From Streptomyces sp. NBC_01306 (GTDB taxonomy: Bacteria > Actinomycetota > Actinomycetes > Streptomycetales > Streptomycetaceae), in the NCBI RefSeq assembly GCF_026340465.1, contig NZ_JAPEPC010000001.1, positions 7,431,745-7,495,744 on the forward strand: DNA of 64,000 nt, written 5' to 3'. How positions within the stretch are numbered: position 1 is the first letter of the stretch; every line of letters starts with the position of its first letter. Below the pieces are notes generated by a model. The model was not told the origin of the DNA. It ran no database searches and was given only the letters and a program-made list of their open reading frames with translations. Shown here in pieces: positions 16,474 through 25,700 of the stretch. The position numbers and the translations under genes were made by a program.

Positions 16474-17235
16474 ATGGATCTCTCCAACCGCACCGTTCTC
16501 ATCGTCGGCGGGACCTCGGGTATCGGGCGAGAGCTGGCCCGCCGGTTCGCCGCAGCGGGCAGCACCGTGGCCGTTGGCGGCCGCAGCGAGGAGGCGCTCT
16601 CAGAACTTGCCGGAGAGGGCTTCGGCACGATCAGCATCGATGTCACCGACGGCGCCTCCGTCACATCAGCTCGTGACACCGTGCTCGCCCGGTACCCCGA
16701 GCTGGACACCGTGGTGACGATGCCGGGCGTCATGCTCCTGGAGGACCTGCGCGACCCCGCGCACTTCGGGACGGCCGAGACGACGATCGACACCAACCTG
16801 ACGGGCACCATCCGGGTCATCGACGCCTTCACCGCGCACATGGTCCGGCGGGGCGCCGGCACCTTCATCACCGTCACCTCCGGAATCGCCTTCCTGCCGT
16901 TCCCGCCCATGCCCACCTACGCCGCCTCGAAGGCGGCAGTGCACGCCTACACAGAGGCGCTGCGCGCGCAGCTCGACGGCACCGGCATCGGTGTCGTGGA
17001 GCTCGTCCCTCCGGCCGTCGCCACAGCGGGCCAGGAAAAGGTGAACCCGCACGCCCTGCCGCTCGACGACTTCGCCACCGAGGTCATGCAACTGCTCTCA
17101 GCGGACCCCACCCCCCGCGAAATCGTCGTGAAGGCGGCCCTCGTGCACCGCTGGGCCGAGCGCGACGGCACCTACGACGACCTCGTCGCACAGCGCTCGC
17201 AAGCTCTGACCATGCTCCCCAGCCGCGAAGGCTGA
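16474..17235 (+). CDS. SDR-family oxidoreductase (DltE-like)
   Basis: A 253-residue classical short-chain dehydrogenase. It has the nucleotide loop GGTSGIGRE (residues 12-20), catalytic Ser near 136 in TVTSGIAF, and the Tyr149-Lys153 pair in YAASK. The usual NNAG loop reads TMPGV, which is typical of the DltE/YdfG-like subgroup. A GAAGGGA site precedes the ATG. It is divergent from the XRE regulator, its probable controller. Substrate unknown. Confidence 0.85.
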   Translation: MDLSNRTVLIVGGTSGIGRELARRFAAAGSTVAVGGRSEEALSELAGEGFGTISIDVTDGASVTSARDTVLARYPELDTVVTMPGVMLLEDLRDPAHFGTAETTIDTNLTGTIRVIDAFTAHMVRRGAGTFITVTSGIAFLPFPPMPTYAASKAAVHAYTEALRAQLDGTGIGVVELVPPAVATAGQEKVNPHALPLDDFATEVMQLLSADPTPREIVVKAALVHRWAERDGTYDDLVAQRSQALTMLPSREG

Positions 17236-17738
17236 CGCCCCATCTCCCCATCGGGTCGCATGGCTCATCGCCTCCGGGCGCCAGCGAGCAGAGCCACGCG
17301 TCCTGTCCACGGGGCCCCGCCACCCGCACGGCCCCGCCTCGCCGGGCGGCCACGGTTCAGCCGCGAGCGTCGCCGGGGCGGGCAGGCTGGTGAGTTCGGC
17401 GATCGCCTTTCCTCCTCGCCAGTCACCAAATCCCGGTTCGACTCGATCACGATGTCGACGCCCAGCTGTTGACGCCGGAGCCGGCCTGGATAGCGCGTTG
17501 ACCGGGCGGAGCCCGCGTCGGTTCAGAAAGCTGGTGACCGTGCTGCGGCGCGAGGGTGTGGACGCGGTCCGCAATGGCCGTCCGTGGAGCCTTCCACTGG
17601 AGGGCCGGGCCCTGCGGGAGCCTTGATGACCCATACGCTCGTCGTCCGCCGACAGCGCGATCCCGGTGACGTACGAGGCGCTGAGGGTCCGACCGATGGG
17701 TGCTGGCCGGACCGTCACTCCCCGATCGGCGGCCCACT
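17236..17738. other. gene-free stretch
   Basis: Frames are open on the minus strand but show no recognisable family and run antisense into the SDR gene. I see no supported gene, and this may be decayed sequence. Confidence 0.35.
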
Positions 17739-18074
17739 TCAGCCTGAGGGCGGCGGGTTCTGCGATTCGGCGGCGCGGTGGTGTTCGGCGTTGATGCGCT
17801 GGGCTTCTGCGAGTTGGGGTTCGAGGATGACGATGCGGCAGGCGGCCTCGATGGGGGTGCCCTGGTCGACGAGTTCCCGGGCGCGTGCGGCGATGCGCAG
17901 TTGGTAGCGGGAGTAGCGGCGATGTCCGCCCTCGGAGCGCAGCGGGGTGATGAGGCGAGCTTCGCCGATGGCGCGGAGGAAGCCCTGGGTGGTGCCGAGC
18001 ATTTCGGCGGCCCGGCCCATGGTGTAGGCGGGGTAGTCGTCGTCGAGACGGCCGAACGAGTCGTCTGCTGTCAT
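17739..18074 (-). CDS. MerR-family transcriptional regulator (111 aa)
   Basis: A 111-residue protein with a MerR winged helix. YTMGRAAEMLGTTQGFLRAI is the first helix-turn-helix, ARLITPLRSEGGHRRYSRYQL contains the GGHRRYS wing signature, and a helix with IEAACRIVILEPQLAEAQRI follows. The usual long dimerisation and effector domain is missing, so this is a short stand-alone type that is common in Streptomyces. GAGAGG precedes the ATG. Upstream lies an unusually long, repeat-rich leader with a GC hairpin next to the ribosome site. Confidence 0.85.
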   Translation of the reverse strand: MTADDSFGRLDDDYPAYTMGRAAEMLGTTQGFLRAIGEARLITPLRSEGGHRRYSRYQLRIAARARELVDQGTPIEAACRIVILEPQLAEAQRINAEHHRAAESQNPPPSG

Positions 18075-18100
18075 TGCACCTCTCTATGGAACATGTTGGA

Positions 18101-18130
18101 GGGCCCGGGTGCTGTGTGGCACCCGGGCCC
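18101..18130 (-). promoter_or_regulatory. 12-bp GC hairpin in the MerR leader
   Basis: GGGCCCGGGTGC pairs perfectly with 18119-18130 around the loop TGTGTG. It ends 26 bases upstream of the MerR start codon, between the repeats and the ribosome site, so it may act as an attenuator or RNA-stabilising element. Confidence 0.55.
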
Positions 18131-18913
18131 CGAAGGAACTGCTACACCATCTGCCGGCCCTGGTACTGCGCCGGCCTTATGTTTCCGCATTCCCGCCCGG
18201 GAGAGGGCGTGGGATGCGGGGATCGCGGTTGCTTGACCGGAGACCACCTCACTATCGATGTCCTGCGGTACCCGGGCTCGAAGATTCCGCCCGGGCGATC
18301 CTGATGATGCTTGGCTCCTCCGTTCTTCCCTCTGGGATCACTCACTTACCTCTGCTGGTACTACTGTCCTGCGGCCTGTGACAGCGCCACTCTTCGACAG
18401 CCAGCCCCGTCGCCCGTCCTGCGTCTGCTCTGGCTTAGAACCCCGCTGCCGAACTTCCCGATGCGCGCGCCCGCAGCCGACGCCTTCACCAAGGTGCTGC
18501 TCACTTAACTCCACTGCTGGGTCATGCACTTGCGGGTCCTGCAGTACTGCTCTCGGTGGCCCCTGATCACTGCGGGCTACCCGGTCCGGTCGTCAGTCCC
18601 GTCGCCGTCCTGCGACAACCCTGGCTTCGAAACTCCACCACCGCACCGTCCTGCTATCTGTAACTGCGATTACTGCTGCCCGGCAGTTCGTCTCTGCCGG
18701 ACCCTGCGGTCTCTCTGGCTACGAAAGAAACCATAACCACACCACCACCCAATGTCTACTCCGGCGAGAATAGATTTCCGTGTGCGTCATGGGTAGATAG
18801 TCGGCCTCGATGGACGAGGGCGTGCGAGGCGCATCGCCCCGGCAGGGCGTACCAGGTCCGGCGCGCTTCCTCGATCGGCTCGGCCGTGTACGGGCATGAG
18901 GAACTCTGCTGAT
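18131..18913 (-). repeat. repeat-rich non-coding leader upstream of MerR
   Basis: No protein gene is seen in these 780 bases. On the minus strand three imperfect copies of a roughly 43-base block occur at about 18684-18727, 18592-18634 and 18398-18440. Each has AGCCAG followed by a CGCAGG motif, and the last two continue into CGACGGG. Additional GCAGGAC and CAGTACTGC motifs recur between them. A second GC hairpin-like segment surrounds 18190-18215. It could be a long 5' untranslated region or a separate non-coding RNA. Confidence 0.45.
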
Positions 18914-19564
18914 TCAGCGTCCGCCCCTGCCGGCCTGGCGGAGCCGGTCGGCGTTGTGGGTGATGATGTCGATGCGGGCGGCGAGGTCGGGGTGGCCGGC
19001 TGCGAGGTACGTGTGGGTGTCGGCGAGCGGCTTGATGAGGTTGGCGGCGTCGTTGTCGGCGAGTGCCTCGGCAAGGTTCTCCCGGGGCGTGTGCGCCGGC
19101 GCGGGGAGGTCGGTGAGTGCGGTGATCTGTCCGGCGAGTTGTCGCAGATCGGCGGCATTGTCCCGGGCCCAGGCGGTGACGCTGCGGTCGGCGGCACGGT
19201 CGTCGCGGGTGGCCTGGACGCGTTGTTCGCCGGTGGTGCCGGGGGCTCCTGGACGTACGCGGAGATAGCGCCGCTCGGCGGCTTGCCGACTGGCGACGCC
19301 CAGGGGGTGGGCCAGGTCTGCCCAGCTGGTGCCCGCGTCGCGGGCCGCTTCGATGAGTCCCGGTTCCCATTCGGCGAGTTGCTCGCGCAGTTCGCGCAGC
19401 ATGAGCAGAGCGGCCAGGGCCTCTTCCGAACTTGCCTGAGTGCCTTCTGGGTGGGTTGGCTGCTGGGCGTTTTGGGCGGTGCGGACGGCTTCGTCGATCG
19501 TGTCCAGCGCTTCTGCGGCGGCGAGGAAGGAAGCGGGGTTGCTGGAGGACTGGGATGCGTTCAT
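18914..19564 (-). CDS. HSP18-associated regulator-like protein
   Basis: A 216-residue protein. The N-terminal third is helical (AEALDTIDEAVRTAQNAQQ, ALAALLMLRELREQLAEWE). A helix-turn-helix-like segment follows: GLIEAARDAGTSWADLAHPLGVASRQAAERRYLRVRPG near residues 70-107. The C-terminal half is helical. It resembles Streptomyces proteins annotated as HSP18 transcriptional regulators. It is divergent from an Hsp20 gene, and two related inverted repeats lie between them, which supports control of the chaperone. No effector domain is recognised. Confidence 0.65.
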   Translation of the reverse strand: MNASQSSSNPASFLAAAEALDTIDEAVRTAQNAQQPTHPEGTQASSEEALAALLMLRELREQLAEWEPGLIEAARDAGTSWADLAHPLGVASRQAAERRYLRVRPGAPGTTGEQRVQATRDDRAADRSVTAWARDNAADLRQLAGQITALTDLPAPAHTPRENLAEALADNDAANLIKPLADTHTYLAAGHPDLAARIDIITHNADRLRQAGRGGR

Positions 19565-19582
19565 GGGACCCTCTTCTCAGCC

Positions 19583-19626
19583 GTCACCCTCTGGGTGACA
19601 CTGAACTTGTCATCGTCTGGATGACA
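19583..19626. promoter_or_regulatory. twin inverted repeats in the hsp20 promoter region
   Basis: Two related sites: GTCACCC-TCT-GGGTGAC (19583-19599) and TGTCATC-GTCTG-GATGACA (19608-19626). Both have perfect 7-bp arms and share the pattern GTCAYC...GRTGAC. Their centres are 26 bp apart. They lie between the divergent regulator (start 19564) and hsp20 (start 19692). Confidence 0.65.
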
Positions 19627-19691
19627 TGTTACAACGGTGGCACACGAAGCGCATTGGCAGTTTCTGCCAGACCTGTGGAGGTGTTTTCGCG

Positions 19692-20126
19692 ATGTTGATG
19701 CGCACTGACCCGTTCCGCGAACTCGACCGGCTCGCCCAGCAGTTGACGGGCGTGACGGGTACCTGGTCCAGGCCCTCAGCGATGCCGATGGACGCCTACC
19801 GGGAGGGCGAGGAGTACGTGATCGCCCTGGACCTGCCCGGGGTCGCGCAGGACGCGATCGACATTGATGTCGAGCGCAACATGCTCACCGTCAAGGCCGA
19901 GCGCCGGCCGGCGGTGAAGGCGGACGATGTGCAGATGGAGCTCTCCGAGCGGCCACTGGGTGTCTTCTCCCGTCAGCTGGTGCTGGCCGACACCCTGGAT
20001 ACCGAGCGCATCACGGCCGACTACGACGCCGGGGTGCTGACCCTGCGTATCCCGATCGCCGAGCGCGCCAAGCCCCGCAGGATCTCGGTCGGCGGGCGAC
20101 CCGCGCACACGGAGATCCGCAGCTGA
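19692..20126 (+). CDS. Hsp20/alpha-crystallin small heat-shock protein
   Basis: A 144-residue protein. The N-terminus is short (MLMRTDPFRELDRLAQQLTG). The alpha-crystallin domain spans about residues 35-135, with MDAYREGEEYVIALDLPGV, ERNMLTVKAERRP and the C-terminal strand DYDAGVLTLRIPIAE, ending RISV (a variant of the IXI anchor). It is an ATP-independent holdase chaperone of the cytoplasm, equivalent to Hsp18 of other Streptomyces. GGAGG precedes the ATG. It is probably controlled through the twin repeats upstream. Confidence 0.9.
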   Translation: MLMRTDPFRELDRLAQQLTGVTGTWSRPSAMPMDAYREGEEYVIALDLPGVAQDAIDIDVERNMLTVKAERRPAVKADDVQMELSERPLGVFSRQLVLADTLDTERITADYDAGVLTLRIPIAERAKPRRISVGGRPAHTEIRS

Positions 20127-20418
20127 GAAGCCGGCTGTCCGGCCACGCCGACGTCGGAGGACGGGCATCGATCCCTGTCCCCTTCTGATCCCGTCCTCCG
20201 CGTTCCGCTTTCGTGCGCACCATGTCGCGCACCATGTGCAGAACCCGCCCGCCGCATCCCGCTCAAGCCCCCGGGCCACGGCCTCCTCTGCGGCCGCCCG
20301 TCAGCACACCCGAGCCCAGACGCAACAGCCCAACCGGCACCAGCCGGGTCGGCTGACACTCATGCAAGTAGCCCTTCCTGCCAGCAAAAACGCCCTTGAT
20401 TGAGAAAGGCGATCCCCG

Positions 20419-20853
20419 ATGTTCCCGCTGAGTGAACCGGCCTCCGCCCGGACGGACATGACGTTTCACCAGATGCTGGAAAGAATCCGTTACGAAGGTG
20501 CGTACCCCACCCGAGAACATGCCGAGGACGTCACGCGCGCCGTGCTGGCCGCCCTGGGCCGCCAGCTGACCGGCGACGATCGCGTCGACCTCGCCGCCTG
20601 CCTCCCCATCGAGGCCGCCCTCGTCTTCACCGCCCAGATCCCCGACAGGCAGCCGCTCACGGGCTGGGGCTTCGTCAAGGACCTGGCCGCCCGCACAGGC
20701 GGCACGCCGGCAACCACCCGCTGGGACACCGGAGCCGTCCTCTCTGCCGTCGCTCACCTGGCCGGCCCCGGCCTCATGGACCGTATCCTCACCCAGCTCC
20801 CGTCCGGATGGGCTCTGCTCTTCGGCCGCGCAGAACTCATCCAGGCCGCATGA
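20419..20853 (+). CDS. DUF2267-domain protein
   Basis: A 144-residue protein. The DUF2267 pattern runs from TFHQMLERIRYEGAYPTREHAEDVTRAVLAALG through RQLTGDDRVDLAACLP, with a second half ending LTQLPSGWALLFGRAELIQAA. The family is common in actinobacteria, often near stress genes, and has no defined activity. GAAAGG lies before the ATG at 20419. A second ATG (MTFHQ) 13 codons in could be used. It follows hsp20 in the same direction after 292 bases and ends at a hairpin. Confidence 0.8.
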   Translation: MFPLSEPASARTDMTFHQMLERIRYEGAYPTREHAEDVTRAVLAALGRQLTGDDRVDLAACLPIEAALVFTAQIPDRQPLTGWGFVKDLAARTGGTPATTRWDTGAVLSAVAHLAGPGLMDRILTQLPSGWALLFGRAELIQAA

Positions 20854-20909
20854 CCGCTTCGGCCGGGAACCCGTAGCAGCAGCTGTTGGGGCGGATGTGA
20901 ACGGTAGGG

Positions 20910-20934
20910 GGGCTCCGGCGGGACGCCGGAGCCC
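20910..20934 (+). terminator. terminator of the DUF2267 gene
   Basis: Perfect 11-bp stem (GGGCTCCGGCG with its complement) and a GGA loop, 57 bases past the stop. Confidence 0.65.
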
Positions 20935-21420
20935 TGCCCGCGGGCGACCACCCTCGAACCCAGCTCAACCCGCACATTCGCAGGGTGCGTGCCAAGTTCG
21001 GGCAGCGGGGTCACTGGCCGAAAGGAGCACCGCCTTCTGGCGACTCTCACTGGATCACGGTCCTGTACATGGCGGGATCCGTGCAGCCGGCGAGCGCCAG
21101 CGTAGACGGAGCAGACCTTTGCCCTCGTAGCACCCGCTCCACCCACCGCACACACGCAAGGCGTCACTGTCGGGGCACTGTTTGAGGCGCCGGAACATCC
21201 CGCCGGTTGGTCGGGGGAGTCGGCGTCATAGTGCCGGAGCTTCTCGTGAACCTCCTTTTCGCCCACCCCTGGGTGCATCGCGCCCGACCAAGATCGGGAA
21301 GTCACTCGCGAACCGTACAACCGGGCAACGGTGTCGCGAGGATCATTGAAATCGGTAGGCATGCCTGCGTACGAGCTGGTCAAGTGCGCTCTACCTGGCA
21401 TCGTTTAGGGAGTGATTGTC
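20935..21420. other. upstream region of the sigma factor gene
   Basis: No gene is supported in these 486 bases. I could not identify a clear SigB-type promoter (GNNT and GGGTAY boxes). The AGGGAG ribosome site at 21406-21411 serves the sigma gene. Confidence 0.4.
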
Positions 21421-22320
21421 GTGACGTCCTCGCTGACCGCAGCGTCGTTGCCCGTACCGCCGGCCAAGGCCGCCGCCTCCATTGCCGAAAGCCCTACGAT
21501 CGGCGAACTACCGCCAGTCGAGAACCCGTTGAAGGTTGCACCGAAGGATGCGCGGGCCCTGAGCAAGGCGTTCTTCGACCGGCTGCAGGTGCTGGAAGAA
21601 GGCACACACGAGTACCAGTACGCCCGGAACACACTCATCGAGATGAACCTTTCCCTGGTCCACTACGCGGCCTCCCGCTTCCGCAACCGGGGCAGCGGCA
21701 CCATGGAGGACATCGTCCAGGTCGGCACCATCGGCCTGATCAAGGCCATCGACCGCTTCGACCTATCCCGAGAAGTCGAGTTCACCTCCTTCGCCATCCC
21801 CTACATCGTCGGCGAGATCAAGCGGTTCTTCCGCGACACCAGCTGGTCCGTCCACGTCCCACGCCGCCTGCAGGAGCTGCGCGTCGAACTGGCCAAAGCG
21901 CAGGACACCCTCTCGGTTGACCTGAACCGCCAGCCAACCGCGGCGGAACTCGCCACACACCTGAAGCTGAGCGAAGAAGAGGTCATCGAGGGACTGATCG
22001 CATCCAACGGCTATACCGCCGGGTCGCTGGACCTGCCCCAGGACAACAACGACCAGCACCAGGGGCCCTCGGGAGGTACACGGAGCCTGGCCGATGTCGT
22101 CGGCGCGTGCGACCCAGCGATGGAACTGATCGAGGACTTCCAGGCACTTGCCCCTCTCCTGACCACTCTCGACGAACGAGACCGGACCATCCTTACCCTG
22201 CGCTTCGGCCAGGAAATGACCCAAGCCGAGATCGCCGCGGAACTGGGACTTTCCCAGATGCACGTCTCCCGCCTGCTGACCCGAACGCTGACCAAACTCC
22301 GCAAGGGAATGCTCGCCTAG
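21421..22320 (+). CDS. SigB/SigF/SigG-family RNA polymerase sigma factor
   Basis: A 299-residue group 3 sigma factor. Region 2 is clear: NLSLVHYAASRFRNRGSGTM, EDIVQVGTIGLIKAIDRFD, EFTSFAIPYIVGEIKRFFRD. Region 3 follows (SWSVHVPRRLQELRVELA), and region 4 has LTLRFGQEMTQAEIAAEL with the helix-turn-helix LSQMHVSRLLTRTLTKLR. The GTG at 21421 is chosen because AGGGAG sits 9 bases upstream; an in-frame GTG at 21412 would overlap that site. These sigma factors direct osmotic and general stress regulons in Streptomyces. No anti-sigma gene is adjacent. CsbD and the small membrane protein at 10.8-11.3 kb are plausible targets. Confidence 0.9.
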   Translation: MTSSLTAASLPVPPAKAAASIAESPTIGELPPVENPLKVAPKDARALSKAFFDRLQVLEEGTHEYQYARNTLIEMNLSLVHYAASRFRNRGSGTMEDIVQVGTIGLIKAIDRFDLSREVEFTSFAIPYIVGEIKRFFRDTSWSVHVPRRLQELRVELAKAQDTLSVDLNRQPTAAELATHLKLSEEEVIEGLIASNGYTAGSLDLPQDNNDQHQGPSGGTRSLADVVGACDPAMELIEDFQALAPLLTTLDERDRTILTLRFGQEMTQAEIAAELGLSQMHVSRLLTRTLTKLRKGMLA

Positions 22321-22354
22321 TCTTCCGAGTCGGGAATTCCGTTCAGATGTATAG

Positions 22355-22654
22355 GCTTGCTCCATCAACGACCTGCTGGCCGTCGGCGTGATCCGGGCCT
22401 TTCACGAAGCCGGTCTCACGGTGCCCGGGGACACCGCCGTCGCCAGCATCGACGGCAGCGAGGAGGGCCGGTACGCCACCCCCACGCTGACGACGGTGGT
22501 GCCCGACAAGGCCGCCATCGCCTCACTGGCCGTCACTTCGCTGGCCAACCGCATCGGTGCGCAGACCACGCCGCGGCCCACGGTGCACCTGGCCCCGCAC
22601 CGGCTGGAGGTCGGCGAGTCCACGACCGGCGTGCGGCGGCCGGTGGCCGACTGA
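22355..22654 (+). pseudogene. LacI-family regulator, 3' remnant
   Basis: About 99 codons encode the C-terminal part of a LacI/GalR periplasmic-binding-like domain: INDLLAVGVIRAFHEAGLTVPGD, then VASIDGSEEG, TTVVPDKAAIASLAVTSLANRI and LAPHRLEVGEST. The DNA-binding head and first two thirds are gone, and the frame begins abruptly 35 bases after the sigma factor gene, so a deletion joined them. Convergent with it lies the discoidin gene, whose promoter has a LacI operator. The lost regulator probably controlled that gene. Confidence 0.8.
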
Positions 22655-22674
22655 GCGACGGTACGTCCACGGGT

Positions 22675-22704
22675 GAGCCCCCGGCCGGCGCCGGCCGGGG
22701 GCTC
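22675..22704. terminator. bidirectional terminator between LacI remnant and discoidin gene
   Basis: A 30-base perfect palindrome (GAGCCCCCGGCCGGC and its complement) between the two convergent 3' ends. Confidence 0.7.
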
Positions 22705-22714
22705 CCGCGACCCG

Positions 22715-25700
22715 TCAGCGCACCGTGAGTGCCACCAGGTGGGCCGTCCCCGCACCGGACGTGTCGGTCGCCAGAGCGACGTAACGGGCGGTGGCCCTGG
22801 TGGTGAGCTGCCGCAGAGCGCCGGAGCCGGTTGTCGTGCCCGCGTTCCGGTAGGTCAGGCCGTCGTCGCTGACCTCCACCCGGCCGGTGGGCACGCGGCC
22901 CCCCGCCCACTCGGCGCGGACGGTGCTGAACGCCACCGAGGAGCCCAGGTCGACCACCATCCGCCCGTTCGGGCCGGGCGTCCACGCCGTGTGCGGGTCA
23001 CCGTCGACGGCAGCCCGCGGGTCGGACATACCGGGCGGCAGTGGATTGGTCGGGAAGACGGTCCGGCCCAGCGCCAGATCGTCCACCGGGAACGCGGTCG
23101 CTCCGGACAGCCGGACGGTGACGGTGCCCCGGACGGTCGCGACCGAGCTGCGGCCCTGGCCGGTCACCAGCACCCGGCAGGACGGGCCGGACAGCCGTAG
23201 GGTGGCGCCGTCCAGCACCTCGGCGACCAGACCGGCAGGGAGCCGCCCACCGGTCAGCGGGCGCAGGGTGAAGCGCGGAGCGAGCAGCACCGCCGAGGCC
23301 GCATCGAGACCGGCCACCAGCGAAAGCCCGTCCGGTGTGACCGTCTGGCGGCCCTCGAACAGCGCGAGGCCGGTACCGGAGGCCGCCACCTCGACTGTGG
23401 TGGACACAGCGGAACCCGTCAGATTGAACAGGCTGAGGTGGCCCTCGGTCAGAGCCGCCCGCACTCCGTCCGTGTCCGGCTTCGGCACCGGCCGCCCGGC
23501 CAGCTCGCGCAAGGTGCTCGCCGAGGCGCCGGGTATGCCCTCCACCAGCAGTGGCCCTGACGGCCCGTCCGCCAGGACAACGGTGTCGCCGTAGACCGAC
23601 AGAGGCAGCTTCGAGCCGCGTACGACCAGCCCGGCGCGGCCGTCGACGTCGAGCCAGCCGCCCTTGCTCGACGCGTCCGGAGCGGGCCAGGAGACAAGAT
23701 CGGTCCAGGTCTGCCCGTCGGTGGAGCCCTGCAGGAGGTACTTCCGTCCGGCGGCAGCCTCCCAGCGGACGGTGACCCGGTCCACGGCCTCAGCGTGCCC
23801 GAGGTCCACCGCCAGCCAGCTGTCGGCCCGGGTCCTGTCCCCCTTGGAGACCGCCCACCGGGTGGTGGTGCTGCCGTCCACAGCGAGCGAGGGACCCATG
23901 CCGGTGTCGGAGGAGGACGCGGTGGCAGCCGCGCCCCGCGCGAGGTCGCCACCGTCGCCACCGTCCCGGACCTCGAACTCGTAGATCGAGTAGCCGTAGG
24001 TGGGGTCGCCCTGGATTCCCTGCATACGCAGATACCGGACCTGGGTACGGGTGAACGTCAACGAGTCCACCCGGCCGCCGCCGGTGGCCCCGCCGGAACT
24101 GTCGGCGGCGGCCACGGCGTGACTGCCCTCTGCGTACCGGTAGGTGCGCGACCCGGTGAGACCGGCCACGCCCGGCATGGTGAGGTTGTAGACCTCCAGG
24201 TGCCCTTCACCCTCTCCGGTGCCGGTGGTGGCGTACACGACCGCGCCCGAGGGCAGGGTGGTGAGGCCGGCATAGGCCGCGGAACCGAGGTCCAGGACGG
24301 TCGCGCTGCCGTCGAAGCCGTCACGCACCGCGTGGTAGGTGCGCACCTGGCGGCCTGCGACCTTGCCGGTGGTGGCCGGCAGGAACATCGGAGTGGCGGC
24401 GCTGAGCTTGAACAGCCAGTCGTCGTGGGCGGGTTGCCAGGTGAACTTCACGAACCCGGGCTTGCTGACCGCCGCCGACCAGGCGGCCGGCGACTGGTGC
24501 GACAACAGGCCCGGGACCTCGCCGAAGTCCATGACACCGGACGCCTGCTCGAAGAACCCCTTCTCCGACAGTGCTTGGACCTGCCGTCCCGACTTCGCCG
24601 CCCACAGATGGAGCAGGTAGCTGATGGCGACCTCGGCGCGGGCCTCAGGCTCGTACTTGGGCTCGCCGGAGAACTTCGCCAGCCGGTACTCCGGCGGATA
24701 TACCTGATAGGCCTCCAGCCGTTCCGCCATGGCCTGTTCGGCCCACGCGGCGGCTCGGTCGCCGATCACCTGGGCCTGGAACGCCAGCGGGATGACGTCA
24801 CGGCCGTACAGGTGCTCCCGGTCATTGATCATCGGCATGAACGGCTCACCCGCGTCACTCATCACGTTGAGGATGCTGCGCCAGAGCGGGCCGGTGTTGG
24901 GCTGGTCGGTGACCACCTGCGGCAGGGCGCGACCGGCGGTCAGGTAGTGGATCGCGGTGCGGGCGGAGGTGCGCCACACCTCCTCCTGGTAGTGCGGCTC
25001 GAAGGAGCCGTGGTTCTCGACGAGGAAGGTGTCCCACAGGTTGTGCCCGGTGTTGTCGCTGACCGCAGTCCCGTCCACGGTGACCGGGTTGGCCAGGTCC
25101 GCAGCCGGAAGACCCGTCTCATTCCGTGCCCAGGCGCGGTAGGCAGCCAGCCAGTCCTCATAACGCGGGTCGTCCTGCGACCAGACCAGCGCCGGCACCA
25201 GCGACTGGGCATAGACGCCCATTTCGTCGACCTTGGTGTCGCTCTGCCAGCCGCCCTTCAGCCCGTTGGGGGTCCACGGGGAGGACAGCGGGTCGTCGCC
25301 GGCGCCGAGCGAGGTGGTGTAGGCGGCCTGGTTACGGATCAGTGAGTCGACGCTCTTCTGCGTGGCGGCGTCGAGGTCGTCCCAGAGCAGCCGGGCGGCC
25401 AGTGCGAAGTACAGCTGGAAGGTGGTGTCGAAGAAGAGCGTCTTGCCCCACTCGGTGCCGCCGTTGTTCCGGTTGGACCCCGCGAAGTGACGGATCGAGG
25501 CGATCGTCCGGTCCTTCAGAGTGGCGGCGTCGACGCCGGCTTTGTCGGCGTCGTAAGTGCCGTGGGTGAGAAGGACCGCATTGCCGAGAACGACGGCGAA
25601 GCCGAAGTCGGTGGCCGTGTAGTGGCCCTTGTCGGAGTCCCACCGGGTCTCCGACCAGTTGGTGTGGGCGAGCAGGACCCGGTAGTAGGTCTCAGCCACC

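Noticed and set aside
17098..17718. 206-codon minus-strand frame downstream of the SDR
   Set aside because: It overlaps the SDR 3' end antisense, is low-complexity and has no family.
18131..18913. CRISPR or tRNA cluster in the repeat-rich leader
   Set aside because: Repeats are imperfect and unequally spaced, no cloverleaf can be drawn, and no cas gene is near.
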